In this document: positions 6,085-14,700 of the stretch, piece by piece
How positions within the stretch are numbered: position 1 is the first letter of the stretch
Layout of the letters: each line of letters begins with the position of its first letter
Virus record (IMG/VR): IMGVR_UViG_3300013126_000139
Coordinates: 1 to 32,001 of that record
DNA: 32,001 nt
Direction: 5' to 3' (one strand)
From: a virus
Translations under genes and position numbers: made by a program
The notes under the pieces: generated by a model
Databases searched by the model: none
Seen by the model: the letters and a program-made list of their open reading frames with translations, nothing else
What the model was told of the DNA's origin: nothing

Positions 6085-6536
6085 TGGATAAAGATAGAGC
6101 AATCATCACACAAGTCTCAGCAAAAATTGCTGCAGACCTTACCAACAAGACAACAGATGTAGACGCCCGTTTGGGTGAGTTTGCAACCCTGTTTTCATCA
6201 ATCAACGAAATCATGATGGACACCATTTACGGTGGCTCAACAAACAGTCAGGCAGTACAGCAGAACACCGCTGTAATCAAAATGCTGAAAGAAGAATTGG
6301 GTGCTGAAGAAATTCAAACACCAAGTCAAAACATTTCTTCTTCCTCATCAAACGGAACTGTGACCGTAAAGGGAACACAACATGGTCCACTTCCAGACTG
6401 GCTCATCAAGGCTTGCAAGCGTGACGGTGTAACCGTTGTGTACGACAACCGTGATGGTCTTGCTGAAAATCCAAAGCGTCCTTCATTCCGTGCAGTTGAT
6501 GCGGAGAAGGCTTACTGGCCACCACGAGCCAAGTAA
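6084..6536 (+). CDS. hypothetical protein of the replication module, 150 aa
   Basis: ATG 6084 shares one base with the previous stop and follows GAGGAGGC, a strong ribosome binding site; the in-frame ATG at 6009 lies inside the nuclease gene and is rejected. The N-terminal 80 residues are helical; a Ser/Asn-rich linker (QNISSSSSNGT) then leads to a compact C-terminal part with LPDWLIKACKRDGVTVVYDN and a basic-aromatic end (AYWPPRAK). The linker separates two folded parts. Its position between a nuclease and a helicase suggests a DNA-binding or loader role, but no family was recognised, and this is inference from context only. Confidence 0.75.
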   Translation: MDKDRAIITQVSAKIAADLTNKTTDVDARLGEFATLFSSINEIMMDTIYGGSTNSQAVQQNTAVIKMLKEELGAEEIQTPSQNISSSSSNGTVTVKGTQHGPLPDWLIKACKRDGVTVVYDNRDGLAENPKRPSFRAVDAEKAYWPPRAK

Positions 6537-7561
6537 TGCGATTATCAGCAGAAGAAATCTCTGCTGGCTGGGAGAATGTGGGGCGACAGACACCTGTCGC
6601 CTCACTCTCCGAGTATCGAATGTACACACCACTTTCAGAAGCAGCGGACTCATTTGTTCGCTGGGCACAATCTCCACAAGAGCGTGTACATCTAGGTATC
6701 AGTCGCATTGATAAAGAACTACGAGGCATTGCACCGGGCGAAATTGCCATGATGTTGGGATTTGCACACGGCGGTAAGACACTCTTACTGCTTCACGCAC
6801 TTCGCAACAACCGTGACAAACACATTGCAATGTTCATACCTGACGAGCCACGCCAACTCGTATTGACCAAACTCACCTGTATGCATCATGGAATTGATGC
6901 ACGAGAACTGGAAGCACGAGTAGCATCAGATGACCAAGAAGCCATTGAATTGCTACGCCGAACAGCAGAGGAAGATTTTCCAAACCTCGCTGTGTTTGAC
7001 CAGCCACTAACAAGTTCCGACATGGAACGTGCTTACGGTGAAGTTTGTGATGTGTGGGGCAGAGTTCCTGAACTGGTTGTGGTTGATTACCTAGACCTAG
7101 TTGAAGCAGGTGAAACCGTTCCCGACAAAGCAACCTTCCTAAAAGGCTTTGGTCGTCGTCATGATGTTCCGATTCTTGTGTTGCACCAAACATCACGCCA
7201 TGCTGGCGCTGATGGTGCGAAACTCACAATGTCTTCGGGTTCATTCGGTGGAGAACAGCAAGCAACATCAATCATTGGTGTTCGTCGCAAGAAGTACCAG
7301 ATTGCGCATGAGATGAATGAACTGATTGAGAAACTTGACCGTTCACATTCAGAGCGAGCACAAGACAGACTCGAATTCCTACGCCATGAGCAGAGAGTTC
7401 ATGAACATACTGTGACCGTAAGTTTGTTGAAGAACAAACGACCAGCAGGTCAGTTGGTAGACGACATTGACTTTGAGTTAGACCCAGCAACTGGTCGTCT
7501 TCGTGAACTAGACGGAGAACTTCCTGCTCAGTATTTGCAGATGGGAATGGTTTATGACTGA
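6536..7561 (+). CDS. DnaB/RecA-like replicative helicase ATPase
   Basis: The RecA-type core is clear: Walker A GFAHGGKT (75-82), Walker B VVVDYLD with Asp184, a sensor-like HQTS (217-220), a glycine-rich GSFGGEQQ loop (235-242), and an NKRPAG segment (300-305) in the place of the arginine finger region of DnaB-type helicases. At 341 residues it is shorter than full DnaB because the N-terminal primase-interaction domain is absent or replaced by about 50 residues. It would use ATP to unwind DNA as a ring; a RecA-like recombinase is less likely given the order of motifs. It overlaps the next gene, a primase, by 8 bases, which fits a helicase-primase pair. Confidence 0.82.
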   Translation: MRLSAEEISAGWENVGRQTPVASLSEYRMYTPLSEAADSFVRWAQSPQERVHLGISRIDKELRGIAPGEIAMMLGFAHGGKTLLLLHALRNNRDKHIAMFIPDEPRQLVLTKLTCMHHGIDARELEARVASDDQEAIELLRRTAEEDFPNLAVFDQPLTSSDMERAYGEVCDVWGRVPELVVVDYLDLVEAGETVPDKATFLKGFGRRHDVPILVLHQTSRHAGADGAKLTMSSGSFGGEQQATSIIGVRRKKYQIAHEMNELIEKLDRSHSERAQDRLEFLRHEQRVHEHTVTVSLLKNKRPAGQLVDDIDFELDPATGRLRELDGELPAQYLQMGMVYD

Positions 7562-8453
7562 CCTAGAGATGTTTCACTCTCTGTTTCAGGGTCGCACAGA
7601 TGCATACGGCACATGGGAAGGTGGCTCTGTTCGTTCAGCAGTCACCATTGAAACATTTGCTAATCACATCAATGGTAAAGAACTAATTGGTATCTACCCA
7701 CTCTCGCTTGGCAACACAGTCAAGTGGGGCTGTTCAGATATTGATGTTGATGACATTGACTCTGCACGAAACCTACAAACAGCACTCAAGGTGAAAGGTA
7801 TACCATCATTCGTTGAGAAAACCCGTAAGGGTTTTCATGTGTGGGTGTTTGCTAACGACTGGGTATCGGGTGCAATCATGCGTAGAGCATTTTTGTCTGC
7901 ACATGAAGCAATCGGTTTGCCAGCACGAGAAGTAAACCCCAAGCAAGAGGAAACAACAGGGCTTGGTAACTACGTTCGTTTGCCGTATCCAAACGGTCTG
8001 AATGTAATACCAGAGAACCGTTATGTTCTCTTTGAAGAGTCTGATGAGTCGGCTATGACATTGCATCAGTTCCTGATTACAGCAATGGACATGAGAGTGC
8101 CAGCAAACAAGTTGTTGCCACTAGCAGAAATGCACAGACCACGAAACAAAGCGCATCTCGAATCGCTTGATGTTTCAACATCTGTACAAGAAGCACTTGA
8201 CCATGTTGATGCATATGTCGCAACCATCTGGAGGAATGGTCCTCTACCCGGAAGCGACAGGTCAAACACGCTTGTGCGAATGGTTCACTACATGCACAAC
8301 AAGGCAGTACCAATGAACTTTGCATATGTCATACTTGTTGATGCAGACAAAAGATGGGGCAAGTTCCATCTCCGTCATGATGTAGTAGAGCAATTAACCA
8401 AGATAGTTGAAGATGTGTACTCAACAGAAGTAACAGGAGTGTTTAGACCATGA
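7554..8453 (+). CDS. archaeo-eukaryotic-type primase (TOTE-like AEP)
   Basis: Motifs in order match the AEP primase-polymerase superfamily, and most closely the TOTE-type primases: LIGIYPL (44-50), the catalytic D62-I-D64, GIPSFVEKTRKGFHVWVF (82-99) with the nucleotide-binding His95, EVNPKQE (126-132) and LGNYVRLPYP (137-146). The C-terminal third is helical and lacks a recognised domain. AEP primases make RNA or DNA primers and some extend DNA. At 299 residues this is a single-domain form, unlike TOTE proteins where the primase is fused to a helicase and a nuclease; here a helicase gene lies directly before it and a resolvase after it. It starts at ATG 7554, overlapping the helicase end by 8 bases. 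Confidence 0.8.
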   Translation: MTDLEMFHSLFQGRTDAYGTWEGGSVRSAVTIETFANHINGKELIGIYPLSLGNTVKWGCSDIDVDDIDSARNLQTALKVKGIPSFVEKTRKGFHVWVFANDWVSGAIMRRAFLSAHEAIGLPAREVNPKQEETTGLGNYVRLPYPNGLNVIPENRYVLFEESDESAMTLHQFLITAMDMRVPANKLLPLAEMHRPRNKAHLESLDVSTSVQEALDHVDAYVATIWRNGPLPGSDRSNTLVRMVHYMHNKAVPMNFAYVILVDADKRWGKFHLRHDVVEQLTKIVEDVYSTEVTGVFRP

Positions 8454-8806
8454 ATAAGTTTCATCAAATGATTGCCCTTCGCCCAAGAGCGAAAGGCAGA
8501 CCACGAGTAACCAAGACTGGTCACGCATACACCCCAAAGGAAACCCTGAAGTACGAGCAAGAATTTGCTGAACTGTACGAAGGTCCGTTATACGAGACCG
8601 AACTACTATCAGTAAAACTTGCGTTCACAATTCACGGAACAGAACTACTCATTGAGCCAGTTCAACCAAATGTGAACGTAGAACAACCAAAGGGCAAATT
8701 AACTGGAGACATTGATAACTACGCAAAGGCTGTACTTGATGCACTCAACGGCGTAGCGTACACAGATGACAAACAAATAGTTTGTCTGTACTTGGAGAAA
8801 GCATGA
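8450..8806 (+). CDS. rusA-like: RusA-family Holliday junction resolvase
   Basis: The protein has the RusA layout: a basic N-terminal strand (RPRAKGRPRVT, 11-21) followed by HAYTP, and the acidic catalytic block GDIDNYAKAVLDALNG (86-101) with Asp87, Asp89, Lys93 and Asp97, then a DDKQI step (106-110). RusA dimers cut four-way DNA junctions symmetrically and help resolve phage replication or recombination intermediates before packaging. The length of 118 residues is normal. It overlaps the primase gene (ATGA) and the tiny membrane-peptide gene (ATGA), so it is part of the replication operon. Confidence 0.88.
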   Translation: MNKFHQMIALRPRAKGRPRVTKTGHAYTPKETLKYEQEFAELYEGPLYETELLSVKLAFTIHGTELLIEPVQPNVNVEQPKGKLTGDIDNYAKAVLDALNGVAYTDDKQIVCLYLEKA

Positions 8807-8868
8807 GCATGTCAATTGCATTATTCATAATGGGTGGGGCTGTCTTAGCAGTCATCTTCTTCACATGA
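8803..8868 (+). CDS. 21-residue predicted membrane peptide
   Basis: A 22-codon frame uses ATGA overlaps at both ends, with RusA upstream and the nuclease-like gene downstream. Nearly the whole product is hydrophobic (ALFIMGGAVLAVIFF) and long enough to cross a membrane once. Because both junctions follow the rule used by neighbouring genes, it is likely translated. It may be a small toxin-like or membrane-altering peptide, or its translation may simply couple its neighbours. It was found by reading the gap between the two larger genes. Confidence 0.55.
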   Translation: MSMSIALFIMGGAVLAVIFFT

Positions 8869-9290
8869 AACCAATATCCAAACCGTTTGACAGAAATCTG
8901 TATAACGCAGATGATTCAGTAAAAGAAATACTTTTGGATTGGCTTCATTCCAAAGGATATGAAGCACACATCAATCCAGATAAATATGGAATTGATATCT
9001 TGTCAAACTGGTTTGGTGATGATACGGGAATTGAAGTGGAAATAAAACACAATTGGCGTGGAGAAAATTTTCCATACGATAGTGTTCACTTTGCTTCACG
9101 TAAGTTCAAGTTTCTTGAAGGCAATGAACATGTCAAGTTTGTTATGTTCAATCATGAGAGAACACACATACTTATTGTTGATGCCAAAGAGTTCAACAAA
9201 ATAGTTACAAAGAACACCATCTATACAGATGGTGAATCATTTTTTGAGATACCAATTGAAAATACAAAGATTGTAAGTCTTGAAGAATAG
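8865..9290 (+). CDS. PD-(D/E)XK nuclease-like protein, 141 aa
   Basis: The first half shows a helix, then YGIDILSN with Asp44, and GIEVEIKHNW with E57, E59 and K61. The Asp-x(14)-Glu-x-Lys pattern is the catalytic signature of the PD-(D/E)XK endonuclease fold, as in small Holliday-junction or restriction-like enzymes. The rest alternates strands and helices (HVKFVMFN, HILIVDAKEF) as that core does. Its exact substrate is unknown. The gene has lower GC-type codons than the helicase and primase next to it, which may point to a separate origin. It is coupled by ATGA to the tiny membrane-peptide gene. Confidence 0.6.
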   Translation: MKPISKPFDRNLYNADDSVKEILLDWLHSKGYEAHINPDKYGIDILSNWFGDDTGIEVEIKHNWRGENFPYDSVHFASRKFKFLEGNEHVKFVMFNHERTHILIVDAKEFNKIVTKNTIYTDGESFFEIPIENTKIVSLEE

Positions 9291-9300
9291 AGAAGTAGCC

Positions 9301-9663
9301 ATGACTCCGTTCCACGAAGCAAACCTTCGTGGAAACAGGAGACCTGAAACGCCGATAGAGGCGTTGATGATGGCTGGTATTGGAGAAAACGCTGTTGAGT
9401 CTGTTATAGAACTCCAGCCACTCCGTGAAGCAATTGCTGAATGTATTGAGAAACTCAGCGACCAAGACCGCTTTGTTGTTGATGCGGTCAATTCTGAAAT
9501 GATTTCACTTGAAGAACTTGGAAAAAGGCTTGGCGTGTCTAAGCCACATGCTTGGAGACTACGCAACGCTGCTTACGAGCGGTTACGCTTGCACCTCTTA
9601 GAGAATCCAATTATTAGAGAAAGGCTCGGACTTGAAGACACGACAGATAACGGTGGGTTTTGA
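9301..9663 (+). CDS. sigma-region-4-like helix-turn-helix protein
   Basis: Residues about 50-105 look like sigma-70 region 4 or a related HTH: a LSDQDRFVVDAV helix, then ISLEELGKRLGVSKPHAWRL with the turn GVS, then RNAAYERLRLHL. Region 4 binds -35 elements, so this could redirect transcription or act as an anti-sigma-like or DNA-binding factor; there is no region 2, so it is not a complete sigma factor. ATG 9301 is preferred to a TTG at 9280, which lies inside the previous gene and lacks a binding site. With WhiB, which is known to act through sigma region 4, it makes a second candidate for host transcription takeover. Confidence 0.65.
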   Translation: MTPFHEANLRGNRRPETPIEALMMAGIGENAVESVIELQPLREAIAECIEKLSDQDRFVVDAVNSEMISLEELGKRLGVSKPHAWRLRNAAYERLRLHLLENPIIRERLGLEDTTDNGGF

Positions 9664-9808
9664 TGTTGAGGTCAGCCCGAAAGCAATTGCTACGCTTCTT
9701 GCTTCGGTTTACGGTGACGTTGTGGTGGGCGAGGGAATACAGGAAAATGGTTTGCCCTTCGGGAGTATATATGTTGCTAATAAGAAAAGGAAGAAAAAAA
9801 ATGTCTGA
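9632..9808 (+). CDS. small hypothetical protein in a third frame, 58 aa
   Basis: TTG 9632 follows AAAGG by seven bases and opens a frame that runs to TGA 9806-9808, filling the stretch between the HTH gene and the next gene. The product looks like a real protein: TVGFDVEVSPKAIATLLASV, then GDVVVGEGIQENGLPFGSIY and a Lys-rich tail. The competing frame over the same DNA is Arg/Trp/Leu-rich and less convincing. GTG 9653 is an alternative start. Overlap with the HTH gene is 32 bases and with the next gene 8 bases. Function is unknown. Confidence 0.5.
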   Translation: MKTRQITVGFDVEVSPKAIATLLASVYGDVVVGEGIQENGLPFGSIYVANKKRKKKNV

Positions 9809-10079
9809 CGAAGCCGATTGGATTTACAGCATTATTCCTCAAGAGCAAGCAGACTCTCTGAATGCAAACATGGAACGCATTGAAAAGCGTTCACAAAATG
9901 GCGTGACAATAGTTCTCAGCGCAAATGATGAATCCGCTGTTGAGATGTGTCGCACATGGCAAGAAGCATTGCATGGTGACAATCTTGCTTGGATAAAAGT
10001 AAGTTCGTTTATGGCTGGAATTATTGGAACTATCGAAATGCATTTAGAAGAAGAAGGGATAAATCCTTATGAAGAATAA
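9801..10079 (+). CDS. hypothetical protein, 92 aa
   Basis: ATG 9801 is preceded by AAAAGGAAG, so it is chosen over an in-frame TTG at 9660 whose extra residues are Arg/Trp-rich and overlap the small gene in another frame. The product is mainly helical and acidic, with a possible strand (GVTIVLSAND) and a helix ending in GTIEMHLEEEGINP. No domain is recognised. It overlaps the next gene by 11 bases. Confidence 0.65.
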   Translation: MSDEADWIYSIIPQEQADSLNANMERIEKRSQNGVTIVLSANDESAVEMCRTWQEALHGDNLAWIKVSSFMAGIIGTIEMHLEEEGINPYEE

Positions 10080-10485
10080 AGAAGTCAAATCGGAATGGTC
10101 ATTAGTTGTTATCCATTGGCGTGATGCATTTGATGGAGAGAACGGCTGGACAGATTTAGATAAGTACACGCCAGAAGAGACAACCGTCGTTACCGTCGGT
10201 TGGCTCGTTCCTGACATGCTTTCTGGTTATGTAACTATTGTGAACTCTTACTTCCCTGATGAAGTAGATGACCCAAAGACAGTTGGTATGCCCGTTCACA
10301 TTCCTGTTGGAATGGTGATTAAGACCGTGACCTTACATCAACCCACTGTTACTCTTCCTGACCATTCTGAGAGTCATCAGGAATCACCAAGTTCGCAAAC
10401 GCTTCCCTCATTTTTGCCGGGTTATCAGCCATTTCGGGTGAAACCTCAAAATGAAGCCAGTCACCAGAACCTCCCCCATGAATAG
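10069..10485 (+). CDS. hypothetical protein with tail overlapping the endolysin gene
   Basis: The first 90 or so residues look like a beta-rich domain (SLVVIHWRDAF, TTVVTVGWLV, MPVHIPVGMVIKTVTL). The last 46 residues are Pro/Ser/His/Gln-rich and are coded by DNA that is antisense to the end of the M15 endolysin gene, so this tail is probably an unfolded read-through extension. ATG 10069 follows AAGGG. It is the last plus-strand gene, and the 137-base overlap with the opposing gene leaves no room for a normal terminator between the arms. Function is unknown. Confidence 0.65.
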   Translation: MKNKEVKSEWSLVVIHWRDAFDGENGWTDLDKYTPEETTVVTVGWLVPDMLSGYVTIVNSYFPDEVDDPKTVGMPVHIPVGMVIKTVTLHQPTVTLPDHSESHQESPSSQTLPSFLPGYQPFRVKPQNEASHQNLPHE

Positions 10486-10864
10486 TTTCTTTCTTGTAGT
10501 TTGACCAAGCAGCACGGTCGCACATCCACGCACGTCCGTGCGGTTTGACAATGTAATCAAAAATTGCTTCAACGCCTAATGCATCAGCGTTAGCAACAAT
10601 AATCTTCAACACTCTCAACGCTTCTAAGCGACCGTTCTTTACACCCTTCTTTGGTGGCATATGTCTGAACGAGAGGTCTACTGCTCTTCCAGTTGCGTGA
10701 ACGCTCAATGACTCTTTTCCACGCATTGGGCGAACACCCCAGTCTCCGTTGTTCCAGAGCGCACCGTTAGACAACTTGATTGTCTCCTCAATGAACACCT
10801 TCATGCCGGGGCGCAAACCTTTTGCAGCCCCGTCTTTGTTTCCTGTGTACTTACGCTTTGCCAT
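10349..10864 (-). CDS. M15-type peptidase, probable endolysin
   Basis: The zinc-peptidase signature of the M15/VanY-like family is visible: SVHATGRAVDLSFR (54-67), giving zinc ligands His56 and Asp63, and GDWLHFEVSP (134-143), giving His138 with Glu140 nearby. Such enzymes cut peptide cross-links or D-Ala bonds of peptidoglycan, so this is the likely lysis enzyme, made late with the virion genes. The start follows AAGGAGA at a proper distance. It has no signal peptide and would need a holin for release. The last roughly 45 codons overlap the opposing plus-strand gene. It is the last gene of the minus-strand arm. Confidence 0.82.
   Translation of the reverse strand: MAKRKYTGNKDGAAKGLRPGMKVFIEETIKLSNGALWNNGDWGVRPMRGKESLSVHATGRAVDLSFRHMPPKKGVKNGRLEALRVLKIIVANADALGVEAIFDYIVKPHGRAWMCDRAAWSNYKKETIHGGGSGDWLHFEVSPEMADNPAKMREAFANLVIPDDSQNGQEE
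10355..10383. repeat. inverted repeat within the convergent gene overlap
   Basis: TTCCTGA (10355-10361) and TCAGGAA (10377-10383) are perfect 7-bp arms around 15 bases, starting three bases inside the endolysin stop. No U-run follows in either direction, so it is a weak bidirectional terminator candidate at the point where the two arms meet. Confidence 0.35.
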
Positions 10865-10873
10865 AATTTCTCC

Positions 10874-11773
10874 TTATTTCTTGTTGTTCTTATTGTTGAA
10901 ACCCAATACTGGTTTTGCTGCAACAAATGGTGCTATCGCCGTTCCAGCAGTAGCACCACCAACGACAGCACCTCTTCCTACTGATTTAACTTTTTCAAGT
11001 GATTGTTGTTTGGAAATAAACTTTGCTAATTCATTTTTTAATTTATCATTAAGTACATTTCCTTCTTGAAATGAATTAATAGTTTTTGAACCAATAACTT
11101 TTTGAGATGGTGTCATTCTTGCATTAAGCGAACCGGGAAAACCTATAGCACCATTTTCATACATATCTAAAAAATACTGATGCTCTGGGTCTAATAAACC
11201 TTTAGCGCTTTTTGTTATGTAAATATTTTTATTACCCATTGGATTTAATTTAACGTTTGGAAGATAATTTTCAACTGAATCAAGTAATTCATTTGGGTTT
11301 AATTTTTGATTATATGCATTTGTTGAAGACAATTTATATGTTTGTCCTTCAATCAATGGAAAACCGGGAATTTCTCCAGCACCTTTATTTGCATTTATAT
11401 TTGGCAATATATTTTCTAAATCGTCAAATGGAGATATGTGAACGCCGATATCTCTAGGCTTAATCCACTGCTTTAGCGCTTGAAGTTTTGGAGAAACATA
11501 TTCAGCACCTCTAGCAAGTCCAGAACCAACGCCTGCACCAGCAAGCATTAATGCGGCATTTAATGCAATCTGACGAGACAATGCATCTGGTCCACGCAAA
11601 GCGGCTTGACCCATGCCACCACCAATATATGTATCAGCAAGACGACCAGTATTCTTGATAACTCCTTTAGCGCTATTAAGTGCTGGTGATGTAGTTGGGT
11701 TGTCCTTCTGCCAGAAGGCAACCTGATTAGCAAGTGTGTTTAACAGTTCGTTGAAATCCATATTATTCGCCAA
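10874..11773 (-). CDS. putative virion-associated protein, 299 aa
   Basis: The N-terminal 100 residues are Ala/Gly/Leu-rich with a possible membrane-active helix (IALNAALMLAGAGVGSGL), like internal virion proteins. The centre changes style, becoming Asn/Lys/Ile-rich (NILPNINANKGAG, NKNIYITKSAKG). The C-terminal part again holds a Gly/Ala/Val-rich hydrophobic segment (GAVVGGATAGTAIAPFVAA). No cysteine is present. The central DNA (about 10980-11430) is clearly more AT-rich than its neighbours, suggesting an inserted or exchanged domain. VHISPFDDLENI recalls the start of some phage ADP-ribosyltransferase-like modules, but I could not find the other motifs, so this is only a hint. The gene overlaps the giant gene upstream by 11 bases and probably works with it in the virion. 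Confidence 0.7.
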   Translation of the reverse strand: MANNMDFNELLNTLANQVAFWQKDNPTTSPALNSAKGVIKNTGRLADTYIGGGMGQAALRGPDALSRQIALNAALMLAGAGVGSGLARGAEYVSPKLQALKQWIKPRDIGVHISPFDDLENILPNINANKGAGEIPGFPLIEGQTYKLSSTNAYNQKLNPNELLDSVENYLPNVKLNPMGNKNIYITKSAKGLLDPEHQYFLDMYENGAIGFPGSLNARMTPSQKVIGSKTINSFQEGNVLNDKLKNELAKFISKQQSLEKVKSVGRGAVVGGATAGTAIAPFVAAKPVLGFNNKNNKK

Positions 11774-14700
11774 ATGCTTTTTCTCGTGATGCTATTTTTG
11801 CTATCTCGCCTTTTCTTCGTGCAAGTTCTGACTGAATTTCCTGTTCCTTCAATTGACGACCCGGAACGCCTAGGAATCCGAGTAGCGGATTCACATAACC
11901 ACGTTGCTGGTATGTATCAATTGATGGTGTCAGTCGTTCAGCAGTTCCTAAGAATGGAATCAAGTTGCGAACCGCATAATATGCTTTGTCGTTCACAAAC
12001 TGTTTTCCATCTCGTGTCTCTCCGTAACCAGCAGCAGCCAAGAATGGTTGCAGGACTGCGCCTGCACCATTACCAACTTGTACTGGCTTATCAGAGAACT
12101 GACGATTGTTATAAAGTTGTCTTCCACCCATAAGTTCAATTGGAACTCGTAGCAATGGGTTTACGTTTGACAACAAACGCTGTGGGTCTGCCAACTCTTG
12201 AATCTGTTGCCCAACACGGTTGAATCCAAAGTCTGGTGTTGCATACAAGTTGTTTCCAAATGGCAACTTGAATGCACCAATCTCACGCATCCATTGTGGA
12301 ACAACATCACCTTCTTTATCTGAACGAACATTTCGTTTGATGGTGTTATAGATTGCATAAGCACGTGGGTTCAACCACATGTTACCAATTTGCAATGGAA
12401 GGTTTCGAGAAGTCCACATCCAGAACGGAACAATCTGACGCATAACTTGGTCAGCAGTTGAAACATCTGCGTAGTCAATTAGATACTTGCGAACACGAGT
12501 TGCTGCAGCATCAAAGTCCATTCCTTTTGATACACCGTCCCAAGCCAATACGAAACGTGAATGGTTTTCCACCCATCTACCAAGTTCCTTTGAACGCTTA
12601 GTTCCCTTTGGAAGACGACCAAGGTCAAAGAAGTCACTAGACATACCACCACCAGAAGCCATAAACGCATCCATTGCAGTCTTTGCTTTTGTCTGCATTG
12701 CTTGCGGTAGTTCTTTAATCCACTCATCAACATTGAGTCCACGCTTAGAAGCATTCAACCAAGACCTGCTCATCTCCAAGCCTTCGTTCATATACTTCAA
12801 TTCTCCACCTGCTGCGAAAATCATGAATGCGTTAGACATGGCGTTGCGAGCATGAAAGCCAGGCGAAAGCGTTGCATACGCTTTGAAGAACTTGGTGTAC
12901 TTGCTTGTAAATCTTCCAAACTCACGAACAATCTGTGGCTCGTTGAATCTGTGAACGGACTTAACAATTGATTCGAGTTCTTTCTTTACGCCAATATTTG
13001 GGAAGTATTTACTGAGTTGTACAAAGCCTTCGTCAAACATTGGAACAATGCTGTATGCCTCTTCAGGAACACGACCACGCAAAGCAATTGGCATCTTTGA
13101 GCCAAGGTTTGCCGTGTACTCCATTCCCTTCAATCCATCAGCAAACAATTTCTCAACCTTGGCATCATCAAGGCGTTGAACCTGTTTGAAGTATTCAGCC
13201 TTCTTTGAAGCAAAGTCTGTGACCGCAGCACGAATGTGGTTTGGTAGTTCATCACCGTCAATTGAATTGAGAAGCGTAGACGCTTCCTCAATGAAATTAT
13301 CAACGTCAGACACCCATGCATCAGTTCCAGCCTTGACAGTCTTCTTGACCTTAGTTCCCTTCATCGCCATATCTTTAAGGTCGCTCACAACCTTGCGGGC
13401 ATCTTCAAGAGCATCTGGTGCCCAAGTTGCATAGTTGACAGCACTATCGTAAGCAGCCTCTGCTTCACTCATTACCTTCTGTGCGTCTGTCAGAACCTGC
13501 CTAGACTTAGCAGCCTTACCACCAAGAGTTTTAGCACCAGTTTGAGTTTCAAGTTTTTGACCTGCCTTCATTGCTTGTTCCAACTCACGAGAAGTCTGCA
13601 ACTTTCTAGCAATAATAGAACGTTGCTCAGTTGTCATCTTGCTTAGCGCATCAAGAACTTCTTGTTGACGACCTTCAATCACAATCTTTCTAAGATTGAG
13701 ATTGATAACTTCTTCAGCAAGTGAATCTACTCGTGCTTTTTCTGCAGCAATCTCAAGTTGCTTAGGCGTAGTACCAGCCTCGATAGCACCACTATCTGGT
13801 CTGAAGTACTTACCATCAACACCAGCACCCTTGCTTAGTGGTAGTCCACCAAGTTGCTGTTCAATCTGTGCATCAGTAAGTAACTCACCCGGTATTGCCT
13901 CCGCTGGACGTGCACGAACATCTTCAGCACGACGGAGTGTTTCATCAGCAAGAGCCTGACCACCCTTGGCACGAGGCTTGATGTTTGCAGATTGCAACTC
14001 ATCAAGAATCTGAGCCTCAAGGTTTGCAATTTCATTGGCATTATCAACGCTATTGCCCCTGAGTTGTGAGACCTTCATTCTAATTCTGTCTTGGAAGTTG
14101 ACAATGTTAGAACGCTCGTTAGCCCATTGCTGTTGCATCTTTACGCTGAGTCTTCCCTCAGTCTCTTTATAATTACGCATGAACTTATATTCGTCACTAT
14201 TGAGACGAATTTTCTGCAAGTAATTGGTTCGTGCTTTTACATCTTCTTCAAGAGCCTTTACACCATACTTATCAACAAGTTGTTGTAATGCATCTTCTGG
14301 AAGCAATGGCTGTGGACCATTAGGACCAGTCTTAAACTTGAATGCAAATGAAACACCAGCCTCTTGCTGTCTAGCAAAGTCTGCAAAGTTGTCATGTATT
14401 ACAGTCAACTTTTCAAGCGCAGAACGTGAAGACCTGTACTCAAGAACTTGCTTCTCAACATCAAGCAAAAGGTCTTCAACCTTTTGTAACTGACCATCAA
14501 TAGCGGTTGTATCTGCACGCTTTACCAACAAGTTTTTTCTTGTAGAACGAAGACGAGCATGTGTCTTTTCAAGAGTGTTCAACTGTGATTCGAGTCTGTT
14601 GATTTCAATTGGCTTTAATGGGTCATTCCATAAAGCATTGAACTCTGCTGGAGTAAATCCAATCTGTTCTGCTGTTGCCTCATCAAACTTGGCAAGAACA

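Noticed and set aside
9660-9800. N-terminal extension of the 92-residue protein from TTG 9660
   Set aside because: The extension is Arg/Trp/Leu-rich and unlike the rest, while ATG 9801 has AAAAGGAAG and another frame over the same DNA codes better.
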